Under the pieces are notes generated by a model that ran no database searches, was not told where the DNA came from, and saw nothing but the letters and a program-made list of their open reading frames with translations. Of a DNA stretch of 52,546 bases, positions 32,601-44,600 are shown piece after piece. The stretch's first letter is position 1. Each line of letters begins with the position of its first letter. Origin of the DNA: Amoebophrya sp. A120 (taxonomy: Eukaryota > Sar > Dinophyceae > Syndiniales > Amoebophryaceae); NCBI GenBank assembly GCA_905178155.1, contig CAJINV010000006.1, positions 1,013,081 through 1,065,626 of the forward strand, written 5' to 3'. Both the position numbers and the translations under genes were made by a program.

Positions 32601-35600
32601 ACTCATGCAGAGAAATTTGTGTTGCTGAATTCACTACAACAAATGTGTAACTGTAACACTTTTTTCGTGGGATAGTGGGCGCCGAACAACCGGTACATCA
32701 CGCAGTTTCAGCGAGTGGTAGCGGATCCAGTCAACGCACCAACCGTCGGATCCACGTGGGTGACCTTCACCGGCGTGCACTTACTGAAGCCGGGGGACGT
32801 CATATGCATTGCAAAAATGTCTGGGTCTGGAAAAGTGGAACTTGTGTTGCATGTCTTGCATTCCTGAAAAATCTGTGTTGCACAGCCAGCGAGAAAGGCG
32901 CTACTTTTTCGTCCTGCAAAAACGCAGTTTATCATGCGTGCTACGTATCAGACGGCGTCAAGTATACTAATGCTTGTCATGCTTGGCTGCACTTGAAAGC
33001 GCCTGTCTTATCCAAACTTTAGCATCACTAATTTCCAGACCCAGACATATTTGCATTTGATACGTCATCCACTTCGACGACTTGATCCCCACTGCGGATC
33101 ACCCGATGAAAGTGACGGATTTGATGCGGATGATTCGTATGCATTGCAAAAGTATCGTACTCGTATAAATGCAGCATTACAAATCTCCTCAGCTGCATGA
33201 GAAATAAAAGTTGTAATGCGAGGTTAGCTTCAGAAAAAAATTTGTAATGCCTGATCGCAATTACTACGAGTTAGTACGATACTTTTGCACAGGATGATTC
33301 GGGCGAAAAACGTGGGGCACAAGATTCTCGAAGTGGAAACGCTTCGGGCGCGGATCGCGTTGGATTTGAAAGGTTTTGACGATTCCTTCCCGAATAATTA
33401 TGCTGTGCAAAAGTATCGTACTCGTATAAATGCAGGTCTTGCATTACAAATTTCTTTGTCAAGGCAAATCAGCATTACAAATTTCATCTCATGCTGAGAA
33501 AATTTGTAATGCATCTATACGAGTACGATACTTTTGCAGTTCATAATAATGATTATCCAACAATCAACTTCGCGAGCGGAAAATGGAGACGGACGAACGT
33601 GTTAGAAATCCCGTTTCTGTTTTCCCCGGTCGGTATCACGGGGCTAAAACTCTGTTGGTCGGATATCAAATGTAAAAATGTCTGGGTCTGGAAGGATCCA
33701 AGGTTTGTCATGCACATTTTGCATGACTCCTAATGTCTGTGATGCATGCCCTAGCATCACAGATTTTGTGAGGGCTTCCTGATGCCTATACCGCATGACA
33801 AATGCTCTTTCCGTGTAGCAAAACCTGGACTCTCTTTGCTGCTCGTGCAATACAGATTTTTTTAGAATCCAAATGCAGCATCACAAGTTCCAACTTTCCA
33901 GACCCAGACATTTTTGCAATCCATATCGGACGGGGAGGTGCAACCCGGATCCGCCTTGCAGGAGGTTCTATGCATTGCAAATATGTCTGGGTCTGGAATC
34001 AACTTGTGATGTGGCCTGGACACGCATGAGGAGGCCTGAATTGGCGTCCAAGCATGACAAGTTTTTGCGTTGCTAGGTCGTGTTGCCTATTCTGCATGGT
34101 ATGCTACGCTTCCGTATGACAAAAAATGGGCTCCTGGTCCTGCTTGGGTAACGTGCATGACAGACTTAAGAGTCATGCCGGCCGAGCATGACAAACCTTA
34201 CAGTCTTCCAGAAGTAGACCCCGACAGAATTGCAGTGCATAGGTTCTCTACAAGAAAGAAGCCGGGGTGTTTTTCGTCGACCCACCCCCACCACTCGGTG
34301 GGATCTCCATGGTACGCATTGCAAAGCAAGTTACTCGTGTTTAGTGCAAACTGCATCACAAATTTGCTCAGCATAAAAAATTGAGTTTGTCATGCTGTTC
34401 ACCCTAGGGAAGCAGATTTGTCATGCAGATCTGCAATTTATTACTACGAGTATTATAGTTTTGCAGTGTATACATGGAGCTAACCAGCACTCTGATGGCG
34501 GTTCCCGCGCCAGTGATTATCACGTTTAAAACTTCTTCCACCACTTACTTTGAATCGGTGAAAAACGAAATGCGGTTGCGACTCGCGGTCCCCTATATCA
34601 ATCGGATCGAGATGTGGAGCTCCGATGGCAGTCACAAGATAGAAAGGGATTTGGACAAAAACGAGATCCACGAACGGGATCAGGGGACGTGCGGGTACAT
34701 TTTGCGGGAGGTTTGGTCGAACGACACGTCCATAGCCGATGAGTACAACGCGGTCGGAACGAAGTATGAAAAAAGGGATCTGGAAGCCGGGACGTTCCCC
34801 GTGCCTCAGGGGTGCTACTACGACATTGCCAATGAGCAGTTCGAGCTGATTGTGGTTTTGGAGAAGGGTAACGGACTGAAAAAGGACACGGAGTACCAGG
34901 TAGAGAAATGTTCAGGGCTGCCGCTGCGCCGGTTTTTCTTTTGATTTTTTTGTCATTGTCATTTGTGAACCCTCTCTAGTGAGAACGATTTTATTGCATA
35001 GATACGATGCAACTACAGCAACACAAATGATCTGTATAATTCCATACCAGATTGTCGTCTTCGCCCGTATGCTCCGGCAAGACGCGGTCTTCCAAGTGAC
35101 GATTTTTGGCGACATGGAAACGGATTTTTCCCGCGTGGTCGAATTAGAAGATGTTTTCCTTTACGCATTGCAAATATGTCTGGGTCTGGAAGAATGCATG
35201 ACTTGTCATGCTAGTCTGGCATGACTTTGAGGTCTGTAATGCATAGGCACGAACAGGAGCCGCCCCTCTTGCCTGTCATGCACAGACGCCATAATTTACC
35301 ATACCATGCAGAATACGCAACAGCTAGCAGGTGAAAAATTTGTCTTGCTCTTCTGCCGATTCAACTGCGCTCATCAATTGCAGAGTTGCATTACAAGTTC
35401 CCAGATGACCCTCGCACAGGACATATTTGCAGTGGATATTCTTCCAAAACCCCTCCAATCTTGGAACATGTCCGAGCCGTTTTGTTACACAGGGCAGTGG
35501 GACTGCGAGCTAGGTGGATCCTTGACGAATCAGCAATACTCCCGGCGGGGTATACTCCACCCCACTCGGGGCATGATGGTCTACGCCGAGGAATCACACG

Positions 35601-38600
35601 AGGTGGGAAGGAATCAGTCCTTCATGTTTTTGTTGCAATCAGAGTCGAAAAACTCGGTCATCATCGGCGAGCAAATTGTCCGGATCTTCATGTGGCCATT
35701 GACCCACTGGCGACTCCCGGACACGACCACTTGCGCTTCGAAGTGTTTCAAGCAAATCGGGGCGCAGGACTACGCAGATGGTCTACCGAGGGACTGTGCC
35801 CAATTCCAGCCACAGTGCGAGATGATCCCGCTGAATGAAAACTGCACGGATACGCAAGTCAGGATTCTAGGAACCTTAATCGACGAAGATTGGCGGGACA
35901 GCCGGAACGCAAACCACACGTGTAATTTCTACAAGGAAAATTCGTACAAGGAGCTCGATCCGGACACCGGTTTAGTCCGGATAGGTGGGATGTGCTTGAC
36001 CGACGGGGGGCTCTACCCGTACAAGAACAAAGTGGCCAACCAGGTTTGCTGTGCGTGTAACGGGGGATCGAGATATGAGATCAAAAAAGCGATGAAAATT
36101 TATTTACCGGCTGGAATGGAGAAGAAATCGAGAATACGGGGTTATGACGAGCAGAACATGTTTCACGTTTCCTGGTCGCATCTATCAGAGTTCACAACTC
36201 CCCCTCATCTCCCTCGTTTGTAATGCAAAAATGCTAAACCCTGTCTGAGCCTTTTGGCTGTGCTTGCATGACAAGTTCTCAAACCCCAAACTGCACTATG
36301 CTCCGTGCGTGGATTTGTAATGCAGAGACTGTATTTCTGACATGGTTTCTGTTGCTAGAAATGCACTACAAATGAGGGGGACGAGGGGGAGTTGTGCACT
36401 GTCATAGCATCGACAACCGGAGGGGTTCTTCAACACCAGGTGGGGCGTATCAGGGTGCACAACTCTCCCTCCCCCTCATTTGTCATGCAAAATTCCAAAG
36501 CAAAAGTAAAGCAAAGCTACCTTTTGCCTGTTAGCACTTTTTGCATGACAGATTCAAGAAGCCAAATTAGCACTACAATTCTCTAAAAATTTGTCATGCA
36601 AAAGCTGCATGTTTGCCGGCGCTTTTGTTGCTGTTCATGCACCACAAACGAGGTGGAGGGGGAGTTGTGCACGGTTATAGGGCGTGCAACTAACAGACCG
36701 GAACGACAGTTTTCCATCCTACACGGTAACAAGCGGCGCGTATTTGTTCCAGTCGCCCGACTACGTGACTCTGAACACGGTGACAGCGGTATGCATTGCA
36801 AACATGTCTGGGTCTGGAAGGATGCAACTTCTTCTCATGCTAAATCTGAATCATGCAAAACATCTGTGTTGCGCGACTACCAACAGCCGCCCCTTTTTAC
36901 CAAGTTGATGAGAGGGAATTTCTCAGGCAGGATAGGCATGATAGAGAACTTACAGAATTTGTCATGCCAGGTGCTGCATTCCAGACCTCGCGGGTCATCC
37001 TCATCGAAAACCTCCATGCAAATCTGACATCCTTCCAGACCCCCGACACATTTGCATTCGATAAGCGGCCATTGTGAACAAACGCGGCTACGTATCCCAC
37101 GAAAAAACTGTTTCACTGTGATGACTTTGCAAGATCTGCATCACAAGTTTCTTACACATGACGCAGAAAATTTGGCATGCGCGCTTGCAAAGGGAAAACG
37201 CCCTTAGAGAGTCAAGCTCTTGCAGGTGTAGCAAGACAAAGAGTTCTGTGTTCCATTCTATGCATCACAAGTTCACAGTGAAACAGTTTTTTCTTGCGAT
37301 ACTACGTCGACCCGTTTCCGTTCGCGGAGGCGAAGGGGAATATCCTGAGCAAAAACCTCCCCAACCCATAGTCAAGTTGGTAAATCTGCAACAAAAATCG
37401 CCAAGCTTTGGGAGTTGTGCATGACACGTTTGTCCTCGTAGTGTAATCCTGTTTAGCTAGTGGAGCAGCATCACAAATCTAGCACATCGCGCCGGTTTTA
37501 GCATCACAAATCCCAGAGAACGACTCGAAAACGCTTATTGGGGCTCCGCATGAGAAACTTTTTTGGCATGCGCATTTGCATTACAGCTCTGGGGTGGGGA
37601 CGTTTTTGTTGAGGATGGGCAACGCGTTTTACCTACGGTTCGTCCTCCCGTATTCTTTATCGCCCAGCACGGTGTGGAAATTAAACTTACCCGTTGGGTA
37701 TAAATGCAACTCTCTCTCCCCGGTCGCGAACGATTTTCCCTACATCAACGACACCAGCACGGGCCATGTGCGGTACAACGGGCAGGTCGGGGCGGAGATG
37801 ATCACGTACGATAAGAATAAATGCATCATCACACTCGATTCCCGGTCGCGGTTCTACCAAAAACAGCGGTTCTGGTTCTACCTCCAAGTGGACAACCCAG
37901 CAGACCCGCTGTCGAAGTACGACAGTACCAATTTCTGGGAGTGGGTATCCTATGTAAAATCGTCCCCACGAACCCATAGTCAAGATGCAGAATCGGCTAG
38001 ACAAATCCGCAAGCTTTGGCTGTTTTGCATGACAGATTTGATGGGCTCGTATTGTAGTGCTGCTTGAGGTACTGCAGCAGCATCACAGGTCTAGGTATAT
38101 CGTGCTAATTGGAGCATGACAAATCCCAAAACACGACTAGAAAATGCTTCTCATGGGGCTCCCGCCCATGAGAAACATTTTCAGCATGCAGATTTGCACT
38201 ACAACTCTGGGGTCGTCGTGGGGACGTTTTTAAATACGATAGTGGGAAATCACTTCCGCCGGGGACATGGTGAACGGGATAACCCCGGATGAGTACAAGG
38301 TTATGAACTGCAAAAGCATCGTAGTAGTTGCAATCATGCACATACAAATCTCCATCCCAAGGCAAAACAGCATGACAAATTCCATTTGTCATGCTGACCG
38401 AATTTGTGATGCGATTTCTACTTAGCACGATGCTTTTGCAATGCATAAAGGTTCAGTCTTTACAGAACGGGGGTCTTGGCGTCCCAGCGGAGTTTAATGA
38501 GATGCTCTATCAAATGCAAATATGTCTGGGTCTGGGAGATTGCGAGGTTTGTCATGCTACTCTGGCATGACTCTGAGCTCTGTATTGCGTGGCCGCGAAG

Positions 38601-41600
38601 AGCTTCTGCTGTTCCCTGTCATGCAAAAACGGCAAAAACGCAGCCTCTCATGCAGAATACGCAACTCAAAACCACAGAAAAACTTGTCATGCTAGGCAGC
38701 GCATTACAGTGCTCTCACTATTCCCTTCCTTGCATCACAAGTTTCCAGACATAGTTGCAACGCATATGCTCGCGGAAACAACCAGATTAGGGGCGAACTA
38801 CTACGCGCCGCCTTTATTTGTATCAAATGCAAAAATGTCTGGGTCTGGAAGATTGCGAGATCTGTCATGCTTGTCCGGCATGACCAAAAAGTTTGTGATG
38901 CGTGTCCAAGAAGAGACCCTTTTGCCTGTCATGCAAAAACGCAGTTTGTCATGCGAAACACGCAACACAAAGAAGCGCAGATATTTCTCATGCTGGGCTG
39001 TGCATTACAGAGCGTTCCCTATTCCCAGCGCAGCATTACAAGTTTCCAGACCCAGACATTTTTGCATTTGATAATTTGTCGACCCGAACAACTACATGTT
39101 TCACGTTTATCCCTTATGCAATACAAATTTCCCGCACATGTCTAAAATGCATGACAAATCTTTTCGGTAACTTGGAGTGCTGTCCAGCTTGTCATGCTAA
39201 CTAAGGTTGAGGGCAAGCTTTGTGATGCAGAAACAGTAGTTGCAGTAGTTGTACGTGTACGGGAAATTTACTGTGGACACCCCTTCGCCCCGATCATGTC
39301 GGAAAGAAATTCCTGGCCGCTGAACCCGAGTAGGAATAGCAGCAAGGTGATGCAGTCGCTGATAAGCCCGGTGGAGCAGCCACATTCGCTCCAAGACGTG
39401 GTGATTTATTCTCTGCAAAAGTATCGTACTTGTAGTTGTATAAATGCATTACAAATTTTCTCAGCATGAGAACTGGATTTTGTCATGCTGTTTTACCTTA
39501 AGGACAAGATTTGTCATGCATAATTGCAATTAGTACAACTACGAGTGCGATACTTTTGCAATGCATATGATTCTAGGCGAACCCTACCGGTTGGTCTTAC
39601 CGAACGACTACTTGTGGACGCGGAACTTCACGGTGCTCGGGACGTTGGTACAGAGATCGGCGTTATTACAGCCATATCAACGGCAAATGTGTCTGGGTCT
39701 GGAAGAAAGCAAGCTTGTCATGCTTGTCTCACATGACTCTTAAATCTGTAATGCATGAGCAGAAATGCATCCTCTTAGCTGTCATGCAAAAATGCAGTTT
39801 GTGTTTGACATGCGTGGCTGCGTAACACAGTGCGCCCACCATTCGCCAACTAGCATCACAGGTTTCCAGACCCACACATATTTTCAGTTCATAAGCCAGT
39901 CCACCTCCAGTTCAACAAGCAAACGGTTTTCCAGGTTATGGAATGCAAAAGCATCGTACTGTAGTATAAATTGCATTACAAATTAGACCAGCATTACAAA
40001 TTTATTTTGTAATGCTGATCTACCTTGAGAAAGAGATTTGCAATGCATAAATGCGATTACTACGAGTACGACACTTTTGCAATGCATACAGGTGTTTTTC
40101 AAACTCAACCGGAAACAAACCGTGCCGAACGGGGGGTTAAGATTGGATTTCCCGGACGGGTTCTTGGTAATGGAGGTTTGCTACACTTTTGACATCCCGG
40201 AGATGTACTCCAGACATGTGTACCAACAAATGTATTCCACGGTGTTTGAGCCAACCTATTCCGTCGGGCAAATCCTTTCCTGTCGAGGGAGTTACAAAAT
40301 TCCGCGGATGGATCAGAACCCAAAGGTGCCGCATTTCGACCGGGCGACGATATTATTAGGCGACCCCCTCTTAATCGGGTACACCTACGCGTTTGAGATC
40401 GTGATCACCCCGCCGACCTACGACTACTATCAAACGTACCTGAAGCCGACCATTGACGCGAGTTTGAGTAACCCGAACGGGAACAAATACGTCTTCTCTT
40501 TGTCGACGTTGAGCCCGGTGGGCGAGGCACTGGAGATGACTTATTCAACTTTGGCGTTCAACCCCATGGAGTATATCTACGAAACGCCGACGGAGCAAGA
40601 CCCGTCAACCGGCACCCACGACAGTTTCCCGTTACACCAGTTTGAACTGATTCACCCGGATTACATCTTACACGACCCGAGACCCTACTCCTTGACGAAA
40701 ACACCAACCCCCATCACGATCCACAACTTGGTTTTAGGTGGGTTGTCGGGGATTTTAAAAGTCACCGCGCCGATTGGGTACGTGTGGGACTGGGAGGCGG
40801 CGAAGTTGAACAGTTACTGGACACAGTGTAGGAATTGCAAAAGTAAATCGTACTAGTATGAATTGCATTACAAATTGGCTCAGCATTACAAAGAAAATTT
40901 GTATTGCGAATTTACCTTCGCAGCTAGATTTGTAATGCATAAATAAGTGCAATTCCAATTCGTACGAGTGCGATACTTTTGCAACAGGATACAGTGGGAA
41001 CTGTCTTTAGAGCCGTATCTGAACAAACCGTACACGACGGAGATTGCGAAAAATTCCACGGAGTACTACAGTACAAACTTGACAGTGAATGTATGGCGTT
41101 CTCAAACGTTACATTCTCAGCTGTTACATGAATTTGCAATGCAAGACTAGCACAGGTGAGAGAGAGAGCCTTGCGCGTCTTGCATTACAGGTTTGGTGCG
41201 GATTACAGTGCTATTTAGCCCTCCTGGAATTTGTCATGCGAAGCAGCTCGATCGTCTGGCGGGTCATGGTGATTTTGCATGACAAATCGTGTAACAGTTG
41301 AGAATGTAACGTTTGAGAACCCCATAGAATGGGACTTTCGAAGACTGTCCGGTCCCGATAACCCCAACCGGCCAGTTCAACAAAAGAGACAGCAACGTGT
41401 TGCTTTTCAACGACCCGGGGTGTAAATGGGAAAACGGCAAGGTGTTCGCGTTCAGGACCTGGATCCAAGTACCGGACTACAACCCGGTGACTTCAACAAC
41501 AAGATGGTACGTGGAAATCGTCAACGCGACGGAGCCGGGCTCATTAGCGAGTGCTAACGACGGGTCCATCGTCAGGCCGCATGACAACGTGCGGAGTTCC

Positions 41601-44600
41601 GATGTGTACGCGACAATGCTGGCAAAGGACGTGGCGGTGATCCGGAATTTCGCGGTCTCTATGGACAACGTGATGCCGTACGGGTTTGGAAATCTCACGT
41701 TTGAATTCGAGTTGACTCAATCACTACCGATCAACGGCACCATTGAAATATCACGAGAAAAAAGTGTTACAGTTACACATTTGTACGGAGTTTCTGCATC
41801 ACAAACTTTCTCTGTGTGGCAGAGAAAACCTGTGATGCGAAGATCCTAAAGGAAAACAGGAAGGAAACAAGGCTCCCAAGCATTTCCGGCATGAGAAAGG
41901 TTGCGTGACAATGTGTAACAACTGTAGCGCTTTTTTCTTGCGATATGAAATCGACTCCCCCTACACTTTCAACTTCACGCAATTCTACCCGTTTGACGGG
42001 TACGACGAAAGATTGAATCCGAAGCTAGCGGAGGAGCCGATGTGCAAGGTTTTTAACATGTCGACGTTGAAAACGCCGGAGCAGATCGCGGCCGAGCAGG
42101 TTGTCTACGAAGATCCGGACGTGCAGGCGCTGTCTGATCTTTCCACGAACGGAACTCGGTATTTATCAAATGTAAAAATGTCTGGGTCTGGAAGAATGCA
42201 AGATTTGTGATGCAGGTTTTCCATTACCCATGAGGTCTGGAATGCGAGACCCAGCATGGCAGATTCTTTGAGGTCTCTATCATGCCTTTCCTGCATGAGA
42301 AACTCCCTCTCAACTTGGCCAAAAGCGGACAGCTTTTGGCACTCACGCAACACAGATTTTTGCATCATTTAGATTTAGCATGACAAGTTCTAATCTTCCA
42401 GACCCAGACATTTTTGCATTTGATAGTATTTACCGGAAAACAACCCCATGCCCATCGACATCGTCTGTCGGACGGTTTACTACTGGGAAATATCCTGTGC
42501 AAAAGTATCGTGCTCGTAGTAATTGCAGTCATGCATTGCAAACTTTTTGCTCAAGGTAAATCCGCATTACAAAGTTCATTTCTCATGCTGAGGGAATTCG
42601 TCATGCATTTATACGAGTGCGATGCTTTTGCACTGCATAGGAAACCCAGGTGGTGGATTTGGAAGCGAAGTTTCTGTTTTCCGGGGTGAACCGGGCGATT
42701 TTATCGTCTCCGAAAGTCGGCCGGTTTCTGAAAGGGAAATACAGGTTGGCTTTGGAAGTGAGAAACCCGGGGCCAGATCCGGTTTTGAATTCTGTGGACA
42801 ACAACATGCCTTGCGGGTACAGGAATTGCTTCACGATCATCTCCATGTTCCGGAACATTCGGGTTTTGGAAGAGTCGAAAAGAATCTTTGAAGACGATCC
42901 AAGCAGCTTTCACTCGACCCCCTTTATGTGGCTGAAAATCGCGGAGCCGTACCCGTTGGAGATCCCTGGATCCGCGGATATTCCCTGGATCAACTACGGG
43001 GATAACGTGTTTCTCGCCAGTTATCTACAGAACCCGGCCAATCCCAACGCTTTAACCGGTTTCGACCCCTACAAAGCGTATCTCACCGGGACGAGCCGGT
43101 GGCTTTCCTTGTCCGACCGAATTGTGGAGTACCAGTACGAGAAATTTGCGTCCGTTCGGATGCCGGAGATCCGCTACGCGATGAAGTCTTTTCAAATCGT
43201 GGAAACGACCGATTTCGATGAAATCCGCGCGACGGGCAGGTGTGACCGGCCGGGGTGTAAAAACTCTATTATTCTCGTCTTCCACCTAGCCGGTTGGGCG
43301 ACGCCCGGGTTGATCTACAACTGGGAACTCATCTACCAAGCGAACGAAACCACCGGCGGGGCGGTGATCACCGACGAAGACATTCGGGATATCACCCTCT
43401 GCCCGAACTGCACCTACCCGGGCACTGTGATCGTCGATACGAAGCCGGACGACCAACCACCCAGGTTCCCCGGCGGGGTGATGCGGGTCATCGCCCCACG
43501 CGGGTTTGAGTTCACGCTGGATTGTGTAACCCATACGAATTACACGTACGATTTATTCCCCGGGCTGGGGGATGACTACTGGAAGCACCACGCGATGTTG
43601 AAAGACGCGGAGGAGTGGCCGGTATCAAAGTGAAAAAGTCCCCACCCCATAATATTAAAAATATTCAAAAGACAATTTGTGTTGCTGGATTTGTGTACAC
43701 AAGTAAGCTTTGCATTGCTGTAAGAGCTTGCCGGCATATTCTAAGACCATTTGGGTACGCATCCGGCTAGCAGCTGAGCATGAGACACAAGTCTGGCATA
43801 GGGGAAAACGCATGACAGACTCGCTGTAAAATGGGCCACATGGGTGCCATTTGCCTTGTACGCAAGACAGAGTTGATTTGTGGTCACAAATCAGCATCAC
43901 AAGTTTTCTTTTCGATATGGGGAGGGGGGATTTTTCCTTACGATAGCCGGTTGGGCACGACTACAAGTGTTTTGGGGAAGACAACATTCTGTACCTATGG
44001 AATGCAAAAGCATCGTACTCGTAGTAATTGCAATCTTGCATTACAAATCTTTTTCTCGAGGCATATCCGCATTACAAATTTCGTTTCTCATGCTGAGAAA
44101 ATTTGTAATGCATTTATACGATGAGTGCGATACTTTTGCCATGCATAGTATCTAGACACGGACAACGCGACCTTCGCGCCCGCGCAGAAGTACGTATCAA
44201 ATGCAAAAATGTCTGGGTCTGGATGAGTGCATGTTTGTCATGCTTGTCTGGCATGACTCTCAAAATCTGTCATGCGCGTTACCCAAGAGCGCCATTTTTC
44301 TGTCAGGCAGAAGCGCGGTTTGTCGTGCAGAATAGGCAACGCCTAGAATCTCAGAAACTTGTCATGCTGAGCCAGCACTTGTGGCCTCCTCACGATACGC
44401 AACCCAGCATCACAAGTTTCAGACCCAGACACTTTTGCATTTGATAGTACGCACTGCGGATCGACATCGAGAAAAACCCGCCCGGGATATTGACCAAGTC
44501 CGCGAACATGTGGGGGCTGAGGTTTATGCAGCAGTCCGCCGGGGCGCAGGGGTTCGAGGCGTGGAGCTGGCGGAAATTGGAAGTCACCCCCATTTCGACC

